This document shows, piece by piece, positions 8,888 to 17,452 of a stretch of DNA of 64,000 nt (the stretch's first letter is position 1; each line of letters opens with the position of its first letter). The notes beneath the pieces are model-generated. The model saw nothing but the letters and a program-made list of their open reading frames with translations, did no database searches and was not told the DNA's origin. The position numbers and the translations under genes were made by a program. The stretch covers positions 1 through 64,000 of the forward strand of contig CAZBST010000002.1 in NCBI GenBank assembly GCA_964494805.1. Reading direction: 5' to 3'. The stretch is from CAIYOL01 sp964494805. GTDB taxonomy: Bacteria > Planctomycetota > Phycisphaerae > Sedimentisphaerales > Anaerobacaceae.

Positions 8888-10348
8888 ATGCACAGTATAA
8901 TAAGGTTTAAATTATTTTTCTTTGTATTACTGGTAGCTATATTACCATATCCAGCTTCGGCACAGGACACTCCAGTCAAAATCGGCAATCCGACTCTGGC
9001 TCGCTGGCCTGCGAGCGGCGACCCGGCAAATGCCCGGCGGCGTTCAATGTGGGACATGCATCACTTCAACGGCAGAATCTACATCGGCAGCGGCGATTAC
9101 TGGGACAACTCCGGACCGACCGATGTCTGGACGTATGATGGCAACAGTTTCATAAAAGAGTATACGGTGGACGACGAAATGATTTTCGACTTCTTCGAGT
9201 TTGAGAATAAGCTGTTCATCCCTGGCAATGACGCCACCGAGGACTGGAGCTTCGAAAACATATACATCAATGATCCCAACCGCGTCCCGAATCCGGGATG
9301 GATAAAGCTCAGGACACTCCCCGGCGGCCTGCATTCGTTCGATGTCGCTTTGTTTAAGGGTGAACTTTACGCCAGTATTTTCACGGACGGCAGCACCCCG
9401 GCCAAGACCCTTGTGTCTACAGATATGGGGCAGACGTGGACGACCTTCATTTCAGAGTACAGCTCTTTCGTGGTTTTTGACGATTTCATGTTTATTGCAG
9501 GAAACAATTACTACAAGTACGATGGTAATACACTCCAGACCATTACACTAAATCTATTTGATTATAGGAATATGAACCGGCAAGCCAAGTTCCAGGATGG
9601 TGTACTCTATACAAATCCAGGTCGTTATGTGCTCTATAACACGCCTCTGTATTTTTTGCCTTCGAGTGAAATCAAAGACGGCGGAACAGCCACGAAAATT
9701 GCCAAATTCGCCACCGACAATGTCCAGGACATCGTCGTTCGGAACACAATCTGCTATGTGATGACTGCCGAGGAAATTACGCAAGATGTGGCGTACAAGG
9801 GCCGCATCTACTCATCCACCGATCTCACCCATTGGTCGCTGGCGGCCGATTTCATTGTTCCTGGCATCCCGCTTTCCTTCGAGATTATGAACAACAAGTT
9901 TTACGTCGGCTTGGGCAGCAGGTTCGAACCCAGTTTAGGGAGCTGTGTTGGCCCAGAATCCGGCAGCATCTGGGAGATAATCACATGCCGAGCCGATTTA
10001 AATCTGAATGGCACAGTCAATTTCACCGATTATGCCCTTTTTGCGAACAACTGGATGGACAATACGTGCTGTGCCCCCAACTGGTGCGAGGGAACCGATT
10101 TTGACCACAGCGGCAGCGTTGACACACTCGACTTGATGACCTTCGCCAAATATTGGCTTATAGTATGGTGCCAAGCTGATTTGGATTTGGATGGCGCAGT
10201 AAATTTCACTGACTATGCCATTTTTGCACACAACTGGATGGATGATACGTGCTGTGTCCCCAACTGGTGCGAGGGAGCGGATTTTAACCACAGCGGGAGG
10301 GTTGACATAATCGACTTGGCAACCTTCGCTGAGAAGTGGATAAAGTAA
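8888..10348 (+). CDS. secreted protein with two C-terminal dockerin-like repeats
   Basis: A 486-residue secreted protein with a signal peptide ending near residue 26 (PYPASAQD). Residues 30-360 contain repeating strands with motifs such as GRIYIGSGDYWD, NKLFIPGND and FMFIAGNN, suggesting a beta-propeller; there is no catalytic motif I recognise. The tail (about residues 368-486) has two nearly identical units of about 58 residues. Each has two EF-hand-like calcium loops (such as DLNLNGTVNFTDY and DFDHSGSVDTLDL) with a CC-x4-WCEG linker. Such dockerin-type tails are very common in Phycisphaerae secreted proteins; what they bind there is unproven. A strong AAAGGAGG ribosome site precedes the ATG. 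Confidence 0.7.
   Translation: MHSIIRFKLFFFVLLVAILPYPASAQDTPVKIGNPTLARWPASGDPANARRRSMWDMHHFNGRIYIGSGDYWDNSGPTDVWTYDGNSFIKEYTVDDEMIFDFFEFENKLFIPGNDATEDWSFENIYINDPNRVPNPGWIKLRTLPGGLHSFDVALFKGELYASIFTDGSTPAKTLVSTDMGQTWTTFISEYSSFVVFDDFMFIAGNNYYKYDGNTLQTITLNLFDYRNMNRQAKFQDGVLYTNPGRYVLYNTPLYFLPSSEIKDGGTATKIAKFATDNVQDIVVRNTICYVMTAEEITQDVAYKGRIYSSTDLTHWSLAADFIVPGIPLSFEIMNNKFYVGLGSRFEPSLGSCVGPESGSIWEIITCRADLNLNGTVNFTDYALFANNWMDNTCCAPNWCEGTDFDHSGSVDTLDLMTFAKYWLIVWCQADLDLDGAVNFTDYAIFAHNWMDDTCCVPNWCEGADFNHSGRVDIIDLATFAEKWIK
9991..10345 (+). repeat. tandem duplication encoding the dockerin-like units
   Basis: Two adjacent units of roughly 175 bp, beginning near 9991 and 10174, encode the two C-terminal dockerin-like modules. 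They keep the same order of motifs (NFTDYA, FA-NWMD, NWCEG, HSG-VD), which points to an in-frame tandem duplication. The second unit ends at the stop codon. Confidence 0.75.
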
Positions 10349-10397
10349 CAAAAAATGTTCTTTTTAGTATCTGCTCAAAGATAAACCCGACGAAATT

Positions 10398-10946
10398 CTA
10401 TGAAGAGTGTTTGGGTCCCCAGAGACACGAAATAATCCCCAATCCGACAGCGATACAAAGGAGACTATCTGCAACATTAAACGCCGGCCAGTGATGCTGG
10501 CGGTAATAAACATCGATAAAGTCACGCACCAGACCATCATTAAATATCCTGTCGTAAAGATTGCCACAAATACCGGCGGCAAAGAGCCCAAGAGCAACGT
10601 TAACCAATCTTTGCTTAGCTCCGCCGAAGAGGAAACAAACAAGAATCACCACCAACGCAACGACTGAAACTACTATCAGCCAGTAAGGGTGTCCGGCGAA
10701 TAGTCCAAAAGCGGCGCCGTTATTTGTTGCCATTACCAATCGCAGGAAACCATCTATAATTGAAACGCTGCCGTGATGCTCCAGCCAGTCAAATACGGCT
10801 TTCTTACTCCACAAATCCAACGCCGTGCCGAGAATCGCCAAAGGCCAGAAAATAAGATGTGCCGAGGAGTTCGGCAATAATGAAAGCAGGCGATTCAAAA
10901 AAGTCTGATTTGAACTCAACGGAGTGTTATTTTCTTCCCTCTTCAA
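10398..10946 (-). CDS. lspA: lipoprotein signal peptidase II
   Basis: Aspartyl peptidase in the inner membrane that cuts prolipoproteins before the lipidated cysteine. The family signatures are present: NNGAAFGLF, GNLYDRI...VRDFIDVYY and FNVADS. The Asp residues in RDFIDV and NVADS correspond to the catalytic pair. Four transmembrane helices are visible. The length of 182 is normal. The start appears to be a TTG at 10946, because the frame has no ATG before the first conserved block; a weak AGGG lies upstream. Several predicted lipoproteins in this window are likely substrates. Confidence 0.93.
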   Translation of the reverse strand: MKREENNTPLSSNQTFLNRLLSLLPNSSAHLIFWPLAILGTALDLWSKKAVFDWLEHHGSVSIIDGFLRLVMATNNGAAFGLFAGHPYWLIVVSVVALVVILVCFLFGGAKQRLVNVALGLFAAGICGNLYDRIFNDGLVRDFIDVYYRQHHWPAFNVADSLLCIAVGLGIISCLWGPKHSS

Positions 10947-11035
10947 ATCTATTTTACCCTAAAAATCCGTTAAAAGACGAAGCTGCCAACCTATAGTTTG
11001 TAACATTTGAAAGCGCTTTTGCAAAGCGGCTTCTC

Positions 11036-12049
11036 TTACTTTTTTGAATAATATTTTATCAATCTAAGCAATTTTTGGCCATTAGGCTGGTCGGGCTTAA
11101 TTTCCAAAGATAGACGCCACTGCTGAATTGCCTTTGCCTTCAGTTCATCATCTATCGTTCCATCTTCATTTTTCCCTTTTAATATATAAGCAACTCCGAG
11201 CCCCCGATATGATTCCCAGTCCTTATTATCTATCTCAATCGCCCTGCTGTAGCTTTCTACCGATTTGTCCACATCTTTAAGCTGCAGGCAACAAAACCCA
11301 AGATGTCTATAGGCGATGTTGTTCTCAGGCTGAATTTGTATCACCGATGTTAACAAATCTTTTGCGATTTCGCTGCGCTCGGTTTTCAGGTATGCGACCG
11401 CCAATGAAGTCATAATCTCAGGGTTGTTAGCATCTATTTCCAGCGCTCGCCTATAGAATGCAATGGCCCGGTCATAATCTTTTCGTGATTCGTAAATATC
11501 GCCCAGTATCTTTTGAATTTCGCCCACATTGGGGTCAATTTGTTCGGCGCGTTCGCCGTAAATCAAAGCGCTGTCATAGTCTTTGATTTCGTAGTAAGAT
11601 TTGGCAGCATTGATGTGCGCTTTTAAATGATCGGGTTTAAGCTCACAGACTTTAACGTAGGCCTTGACCGCCTGTGGAAATTCTTTCCTTATCTGGTAAA
11701 CCTGCCCAAGATTGAAATAGTCCTTGAAGGACCAGGGATTCAGCTCCGTTGCCTTTTCGTAAGAGGCAATGCTTCTTTCATAATCCCCCGTCTCCTGGTA
11801 AATCTCGCCGAGCATGGAATAAGCCAGCGAAAATTGTTTGTTTAGTTTTACCGCTGAGTTGAGCTTTTCGACGGCTTTTTCGTTCTCGTTAAGTTCTTTG
11901 AGCATTACGGCATCGACATATAAATCAACCGACCGTTGCTCCTGCCCACAACCGCCAAAAAACAATAGACCCACTACACATACGCAGAGAACACTAATAG
12001 TCGTAAAACAAGACTTGCCTATAGGATGGACATCCATATTATTGGACAT
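11036..12049 (-). CDS. TPR-repeat lipoprotein
   Basis: A probable lipoprotein with a hydrophobic leader ending in a lipobox (LLFFGGC) and about seven tetratricopeptide repeats filling the rest. The repeats show the W/Y-LG-x-Y pattern, for example AYSMLGEIYQETGDYERSI and PEIMTSLAVAYLKTERSE. TPR proteins are scaffolds for protein-protein contacts; the partner is unknown. I placed the start at the ATG at 12049, which has GGAAGG upstream; the frame extends to a GTG at 12070. Its neighbour lspA is likely needed for its maturation. Confidence 0.75.
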   Translation of the reverse strand: MSNNMDVHPIGKSCFTTISVLCVCVVGLLFFGGCGQEQRSVDLYVDAVMLKELNENEKAVEKLNSAVKLNKQFSLAYSMLGEIYQETGDYERSIASYEKATELNPWSFKDYFNLGQVYQIRKEFPQAVKAYVKVCELKPDHLKAHINAAKSYYEIKDYDSALIYGERAEQIDPNVGEIQKILGDIYESRKDYDRAIAFYRRALEIDANNPEIMTSLAVAYLKTERSEIAKDLLTSVIQIQPENNIAYRHLGFCCLQLKDVDKSVESYSRAIEIDNKDWESYRGLGVAYILKGKNEDGTIDDELKAKAIQQWRLSLEIKPDQPNGQKLLRLIKYYSKK

Positions 12050-12211
12050 AGATGTTTTCCTTCCCGCCACCGGATAACACTGCAGTTGTCATCCTTAAAC
12101 ACCTACAGATAATTTCTAACCGGCGACCAAAACTATACATAATAATTACTGCTGCCAACGGCTGTTATCGGCACAAAAACCTACGGCCTTTGAGCGTTTT
12201 TCGCTAAATAT

Positions 12212-12240
12212 TTGACATATTTGACGCAGCGCTATATCAT
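12212..12240 (+). promoter_or_regulatory. sigma-70-like promoter upstream of gpmI
   Basis: A perfect TTGACA at 12212-12217, a 17-nt spacer and TATCAT at 12235-12240. It lies about 150 nt before gpmI, in the 341-nt gap 12050-12390, which has no gene. Confidence 0.45.
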
Positions 12241-12264
12241 ATCCGCTTAATTCAACGGGACCTT

Positions 12265-12315
12265 ATTTTGCCCCCGCCGTTCTGCCCGGCAAAAGCGAAA
12301 CAGCGGGGGCAAAAT
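12265..12315. repeat. long inverted repeat in the gpmI leader
   Basis: The 13-bp arms ATTTTGCCCCCGC and GCGGGGGCAAAAT are exact complements around a 25-nt interior. The element falls between the likely promoter and gpmI, so a leader RNA would fold into a strong stem. No T-run follows, so it is not an ordinary terminator. Confidence 0.6.
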
Positions 12316-12390
12316 GCAAGGCCGGTTAGACCCTAAATGCAGACGAGGTAAGACTTTGTCTCTGTTGCCTTATTTGAAAGGTTGCTCCTT

Positions 12391-13956
12391 ATGGCAAAAG
12401 CAGTTTTGCAAAACAAACCATTCATACTGATTATCCGCGACGGCTGGGGCTACAACCCGAACAGTGCCGAAGATGAATATAACGCTATTAAACGTGCCAA
12501 TACCCCCGTAGACGATATGCTAATGGCCGAATTCCCCAATACGCTTATTCATACCAGCGGCGAAGATGTGGGCCTGCCGGACGGAACTATGGGCAATAGC
12601 GAGGTAGGACACCAAAATCTCGGAGCCGGCAGAATCGTCCCGCAGGAATCAGTAAGAATAAGCAGGGCCATTCGCGATGGGTCATTCTTTGAAAATAAAG
12701 AATTTCAGAATCTAATCAAGTTTATAAAAGATAATAACGGCAAGATGCACGTTATGGGACTTTGCAGTAACATTGGCGTGCACTCGCTATTGGACCACCT
12801 ATACGGCCTGCTCGAACTGGCAAAAAGAAATGACGTAAAAGATGTTTTTATCCACGCGTTTACTGACGGACGGGATTCACCACCAGATAGCGGTGCAGGT
12901 TACATAGCTGATATCGAAAAACAAGCCCAGAAAATAGGCACAGGCAAAATTGCGACCGTTATGGGCAGATTCTATGCGATGGACCGTGACAGCCGGTGGG
13001 AGCGCGTGCAAAAGGCCTACGATTGTATAAGGATAGGTAAGGGCCTTAAAGCCGCCAGTGCGGCAGAAGCAGTGGCCAAAAGCTATGAAAAAAACGTAAC
13101 GGACGAATTTATTGAGCCGACCTGCATCGTGAACGAGGACAACGAGCCGATAGCAACTGTTAGGGATGGCGACGGCGTAGTGTTTTTCAATTTCCGCGGT
13201 GACAGACCCCGCGAAATCACCCGTGCGTTTGTTGAGCCTGACTTCAAAGAGTTTCCGAGAACCGCTAAACCCAATATATATTTCGTATGTATGACCGAAT
13301 ATGATGTAACAATACCTACACCAGTGGCATTTCCGAAACCACCGAAAATGAAAAATATCTTAGGGGCATACTGGAGCTCGCTGGGACTGAAACAGTTTCG
13401 CTGTGCCGAAACAGAAAAATATGCACACGTTACCTTCTTCTTCAATGATTATACTGAAAAGCCCTTTAAAGGCGAAGACAGGCAAATCGTGCCTTCGCCG
13501 CGTGTGCGAACTTACGACTTAAAGCCGGAGATGTCGGCTTTCGAGGTCGCTGATGTTGTGCTTCAAAGACTGGATTCGAATAAATACGATGTAATGGTGA
13601 TAAATTTTGCCAATCCGGATATGGTCGGCCATACCGGCGTATTGGAAGCAGCAATCAAAGCTGCTGAGGCGGTGGACCAGTGCGTCGGCAAAATCATAGA
13701 CAAAGTCAAAAGTATGGGTGGTGCCGCAATAATTACCGCCGACCACGGCAACTTCGAAAAAATGTGGGATTTTGAAACTAATCAGCCTTTCACCAGCCAC
13801 ACCACCGGCGATGTGCCGTTGATTGTATTCGACGACCGCTATAAAGGAAGAAAATTGCGGCAAGGCGGCAGGTTGGCCGACGTCGGGCCGACACTATTAG
13901 AAATGATGGAACTACCGCAGCCCGAAGAAATGACCGGTAAAAGCCTGATAGAATAG
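12391..13956 (+). CDS. gpmI: 2,3-bisphosphoglycerate-independent phosphoglycerate mutase
   Basis: Glycolytic and gluconeogenic enzyme converting 3-phosphoglycerate to 2-phosphoglycerate, of the alkaline phosphatase superfamily with two manganese ions. The metal-binding and catalytic segments are present: RDGWGY, GNSEVGHQNLGAGR with the nucleophile Ser, HAFTDGRDSPP, GRFYAMDRDSRWERV, NFANPDMVGHTG and TADHGN. The start is set at the ATG at 12391, with GAAAGG nine bases upstream; the frame runs up to a TTG at 12382. The length of about 521 residues matches the family. Confidence 0.96.
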   Translation: MAKAVLQNKPFILIIRDGWGYNPNSAEDEYNAIKRANTPVDDMLMAEFPNTLIHTSGEDVGLPDGTMGNSEVGHQNLGAGRIVPQESVRISRAIRDGSFFENKEFQNLIKFIKDNNGKMHVMGLCSNIGVHSLLDHLYGLLELAKRNDVKDVFIHAFTDGRDSPPDSGAGYIADIEKQAQKIGTGKIATVMGRFYAMDRDSRWERVQKAYDCIRIGKGLKAASAAEAVAKSYEKNVTDEFIEPTCIVNEDNEPIATVRDGDGVVFFNFRGDRPREITRAFVEPDFKEFPRTAKPNIYFVCMTEYDVTIPTPVAFPKPPKMKNILGAYWSSLGLKQFRCAETEKYAHVTFFFNDYTEKPFKGEDRQIVPSPRVRTYDLKPEMSAFEVADVVLQRLDSNKYDVMVINFANPDMVGHTGVLEAAIKAAEAVDQCVGKIIDKVKSMGGAAIITADHGNFEKMWDFETNQPFTSHTTGDVPLIVFDDRYKGRKLRQGGRLADVGPTLLEMMELPQPEEMTGKSLIE

Positions 13957-14028
13957 TGAGTATCGAACAAGGAACATCAAAGCCCCGTGCTCGATATTCG
14001 GTTGCTCTTTGGAGGAGCATCAGAAACA

Positions 14029-15792
14029 ATGGGCCAAATCGTCGTTCTTGACCAGAATATGATAAATATGATAGCCGCCGGCGAGGTGATAGAACGGCCT
14101 GCCAGCGTGGTCAAGGAACTGATTGAAAACAGCATTGACGCAGGAGCAACAAAAATAACCGTTTCAATCGAGGACGGAGGTCGAAAACTAATATCGGTAA
14201 CCGATAACGGCTGCGGAATGGATAGCGAAGACCTTGCCCGCGCATTTGAATCGCATACTACCAGCAAAATCAAAACCGGTAAAGACCTGCAGAGTATATC
14301 GACACTCGGCTTCAGAGGTGAAGCATTGGCAAGCATTGCCTCAGTGGCACAAGTCAGAGCTGTGAGCAGAACGAAAGATTCGCTCGGCGCCAACTGCGTT
14401 GAGATTGATTGTGGTAATAAAAGCAGCGTCAGCCCGGCCAGTGCAGATTACGGCACAACCATTCAGGTTAGAGACATATTCTATAAGCTACCAGCCAGAC
14501 GTAAATTTCTCAAAACCGCTAACACAGAGATGGGGCACATCACCGAGCACCTCACGCGCATCGCATTGGCAAACAGCAATCTGGATATGGCTCTGTTCCA
14601 TAACAGCAAAGAGCTTTATCAGCTGTCGGGCAAACAAGACATTCGCCAGCGCATAGCGGAACTGCTTTATCCAGAATTTAGCGAAAATTTAATCGAAACC
14701 GAAAGCAGCGAAAAAGACCTGCGCCTTTTTGCTTTGTTAGGCAACCCTGCAATTTCAAGGACGAACAATAAATTTCAATATGTATTTCTAAACGGCCGAT
14801 TCATCCGTGACAAATTCATCTCGCACGCAATCAAAGAGGCATATCGCGGCTGCATCGAGCCGGACAGATTCCCCGTAGTCTTTTTATTTATCCAGATGCC
14901 TTATGAAAACTATGATGTCAATGTTCACCCAACAAAAATTGAAGTGCGTTTTTATAATGCCAATCTGATTCATTCGCAGGTCCTTGGCGCTATTCGGGAA
15001 AAACTTTTAGGGACAAATCTCCAGACGCAGGCGAAACTGCCGGTAACAAAGGCAGGGCAAGAATACTCACCTACAACACATCATAGAAGCAGGGAAATTG
15101 CCGATGCAATGGCTGAGTTCTTCAAAAAGCACAAACCTGTTCAAACACAGCAGCAATTTCACCCGTCACCCAAAAAACAATTCGTTCCGCTTCACCCCCC
15201 CACCGGTCAAATAACCGAAAGCAAAAAGGAATTCTTACAAATACACGACAGCTTCATAGTCGCAGAAACCGACGATGGATTTATCATCATTGACCAGCAC
15301 GCACTTCACGAACGCATAATATATGAGGATTTGTGCAGGCGAATACGGGAAAACAATCTCGAATCACAGAAACTGCTGATACCTGAAAGTTTCCAGCTAA
15401 CCGATGCCCAGGCCGATGCGCTTGACGCCAATGCCGGGCTGCTCGAAAAATTGGGAATCGAGATTGCACCGTTCGGCCCCAGAACCTACGCTATACAGGC
15501 ATTTCCCACCCTGTTGGCAAAAGCAGCACCACTCGATTTTGTCCAGGATTTAATCGATTTACTCACTGATAAAGGCCTGGGCCTCGACGCAGAAAAATTA
15601 CTCGATGAGGTTTTGAATATGGCCGCGTGTAAGGCGGCAATCAAAGCCGGCCAGAAGCTTACCGACAACGAAATAGAACAACTGCTCGCAGACAAGGAAA
15701 AAATCGAAAGCCCAAGCCGCTGCCCGCACGGCAGACCGACAGTGATAAAATTCACTTCGGCGGAGCTGGAAAAACAATTCAAGCGAACATAA
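14029..15792 (+). CDS. mutL: DNA mismatch repair protein MutL
   Basis: GHKL ATPase of mismatch repair. The ATP-binding motifs are ELIENSIDAGA, DNGCGM and LGFRGEAL. The C-terminal domain carries the metal-dependent endonuclease motif DQHA-x2-E-x4-E at about residues 422-433, with the ACKAAIKAG and CPHGRP motifs that complete the site. This is therefore a nicking MutL, of the kind used where no MutH exists. I chose the ATG at 14029 because a GGAGGA site lies 12 nt before it and the product then starts close to the conserved IAAGEV block; the frame runs back to a GTG at 13987. It ends 2 nt before btuF. Confidence 0.95.
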   Translation: MGQIVVLDQNMINMIAAGEVIERPASVVKELIENSIDAGATKITVSIEDGGRKLISVTDNGCGMDSEDLARAFESHTTSKIKTGKDLQSISTLGFRGEALASIASVAQVRAVSRTKDSLGANCVEIDCGNKSSVSPASADYGTTIQVRDIFYKLPARRKFLKTANTEMGHITEHLTRIALANSNLDMALFHNSKELYQLSGKQDIRQRIAELLYPEFSENLIETESSEKDLRLFALLGNPAISRTNNKFQYVFLNGRFIRDKFISHAIKEAYRGCIEPDRFPVVFLFIQMPYENYDVNVHPTKIEVRFYNANLIHSQVLGAIREKLLGTNLQTQAKLPVTKAGQEYSPTTHHRSREIADAMAEFFKKHKPVQTQQQFHPSPKKQFVPLHPPTGQITESKKEFLQIHDSFIVAETDDGFIIIDQHALHERIIYEDLCRRIRENNLESQKLLIPESFQLTDAQADALDANAGLLEKLGIEIAPFGPRTYAIQAFPTLLAKAAPLDFVQDLIDLLTDKGLGLDAEKLLDEVLNMAACKAAIKAGQKLTDNEIEQLLADKEKIESPSRCPHGRPTVIKFTSAELEKQFKRT

Positions 15793-15794
15793 TT

Positions 15795-16721
15795 ATGCGA
15801 AAACTGTGGTTGTTATCGATAATCGCTTTTGCCTGTTTGGCAACGTTTACAATCGTCGGCCATAACCACAATCGAAGTAAAGTTTACAAATCAAAATCAG
15901 TAGACTCTTCAAACAAATCTGCAAGGATAATCTCCCTTGCCCCCAACTTAACTGAAATTCTTTTTGCACTGGGGCTTGATGAAAAAATCATTGCGGTTTC
16001 CAGCGACAGTGACTACCCTCCCGATGCAGCCAACAAGAACAAAGTTGGAACGTTCTGGCTGCCTGATACCGAAGCCATCATAGCATCTAAGCCGGATTTG
16101 GTGATTATAAATTTAAGCGCTGCGCAGCAAAAGTCAGTTGCAGAAAGCTTAAAACGGCTTAATTATCGGGTTTTGGCTTTAAAGATGGAAAAAATCGAAG
16201 ATCTTTCAACCGCAATCCAAAAAATTGGTACCGCCACAGGTTGCAAACAGCGTGCTGACCAACTAGTCGAAAATATTAATGGTCAACTGAGCCGCTTAAA
16301 ATCAAAATATAACTCAACCAACAGACCGAAAGTATTGTGGGTAATACAGACGGAGCCTTTGCGTGTGGCTGGTAGAGACACCTTTATAAACGAACTTATT
16401 GAACTTCTCGGCGGAGAAAACGCCATCGGCCCCACTATCCAGCATTATCCACAAATAGACACCGAAAGGCTTCTCGCTTGCAATGTTGAAGTAATAATCC
16501 AATCTGCGATGGGGAAAACCGATATCAGCCGGCAACAACAGCAGGCAGAAGTTTTTTGGAGCAAATGGGCAAGTTTACCAGCTGTAAAAAACAATAAAAT
16601 TTACGTTGTTAATTCAGACACTGTGTTAAGATTGGGACCGAGATTGCCACAGGGTGCAGAAGCAGTAGGCCGCTGTTTATACCCAGATGTATCTACAATA
16701 AGCAACGAAACCACACAGTGA
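15795..16721 (+). CDS. btuF: cobamide-type ABC transporter substrate-binding protein
   Basis: Periplasmic binding protein of the helical-backbone (BtuF/FhuD) type. An N-terminal signal or anchor (residues 4-22) is followed by RIISLAPNLTEILFALGL and the TFWLPDTEAIIASKPDLVI block, both typical of BtuF-like proteins. With the DUF71 gene, the FecCD-type permease and the ATPase that follow, it forms a four-gene cassette, which supports cobalamin or corrinoid uptake rather than iron-siderophore uptake; the ligand is inferred from context. The stop overlaps the GTG at 16718 in the next frame. It starts 2 nt after mutL, so the two are probably co-transcribed. I saw no cobalamin riboswitch upstream. 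Confidence 0.8.
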   Translation: MRKLWLLSIIAFACLATFTIVGHNHNRSKVYKSKSVDSSNKSARIISLAPNLTEILFALGLDEKIIAVSSDSDYPPDAANKNKVGTFWLPDTEAIIASKPDLVIINLSAAQQKSVAESLKRLNYRVLALKMEKIEDLSTAIQKIGTATGCKQRADQLVENINGQLSRLKSKYNSTNRPKVLWVIQTEPLRVAGRDTFINELIELLGGENAIGPTIQHYPQIDTERLLACNVEVIIQSAMGKTDISRQQQQAEVFWSKWASLPAVKNNKIYVVNSDTVLRLGPRLPQGAEAVGRCLYPDVSTISNETTQ

Positions 16722-16735
16722 ATCAGGCAGATTGT

Positions 16736-17452
16736 ATGAAGGAAAAAGTGATATTTTCATGGAGTGGAGGTAAAGACAGCGCATTAGCTCTTTACAAACT
16801 CCAGGAAACCAACAACTATCAAATAGTAGCCCTGCTGACGACAATAATCCGGGACTATGACAGAATCAGTATGCACGGTGTAAGAACAATCCTTCTCAAA
16901 ATGCAGGCAGAATCTATGGGGATACCTCTTGAGAAAGTGCTCATTACGAAGGACGTCACCGATGAACAATACAAGTGCAAAATGCAGCAGGTCCTGGCAA
17001 AATATCTGGCCGCCGGCGTATCCACCGTGGTTTTTGGAGATATCTTTCTCGACGACCTGAGAGAATATCGAGAGAATAATCTATCGAAGATGGGAATGAA
17101 AGGTATATTCCCTATATGGAAAATGAATACTGCTGTACTTGCTCATGAATTTATAGAGTCGAGCTTCAAGGCGGTTATTACCTGCATCGACTCAAATTTT
17201 CTTGATAAAATGTTTATTGGCAGTACCTTTGATGAACAATTTTTATCCAGACTTCCCTCTGCTGTTGACCCTTGTGGCGAAAATGGAGAATTCCATTCAT
17301 TTGTATACGATGGGCCAATATTTCGGCAGAGAATTCTACACAAAACAGGGAAAGTAGCTTTGAGAGAAAACCGTTTTTACTATTGCGATTTGCTCCCTCT
17401 TCAGAACAGCAAAAGTGCTCTCTGTACTTGTCTAACAGCGCAGGTAGGCTAA
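16736..17452 (+). CDS. DUF71/COG2102 ATP-pyrophosphatase, predicted B12-salvage subgroup
   Basis: A PP-loop ATPase of the Dph6-related family. The PP-loop is SGGKDS at residues 10-15, and the family's second signature is seen near residue 100 (FGDIFLDDLREYREN). Eukaryotic and archaeal relatives make diphthamide, but bacteria have no diphthamide. Comparative genomics has predicted that a bacterial subgroup linked to btu genes works in B12 salvage, possibly as an amidation enzyme. This gene lies inside a btuF-btuC-btuD operon, as that prediction expects. The ATG at 16736 is preferred over the GTG at 16718. Its TAA overlaps the btuC ATG by one base. Confidence 0.75.
   Translation: MKEKVIFSWSGGKDSALALYKLQETNNYQIVALLTTIIRDYDRISMHGVRTILLKMQAESMGIPLEKVLITKDVTDEQYKCKMQQVLAKYLAAGVSTVVFGDIFLDDLREYRENNLSKMGMKGIFPIWKMNTAVLAHEFIESSFKAVITCIDSNFLDKMFIGSTFDEQFLSRLPSAVDPCGENGEFHSFVYDGPIFRQRILHKTGKVALRENRFYYCDLLPLQNSKSALCTCLTAQVG

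Noticed and set aside
12265..12315. Intrinsic terminator in the gpmI leader
   Set aside because: No T-run follows the stem on either strand.
15700..15794. Cobalamin riboswitch before the btu operon
   Set aside because: The operon follows mutL with a 2-nt gap and no B12-box-like sequence was seen in the surroundings.
17272..17451. Upstream extension of btuC
   Set aside because: It would overlap the DUF71 gene by 180 nt; the ATG at 17452 with a TAATG overlap gives a normal permease length.
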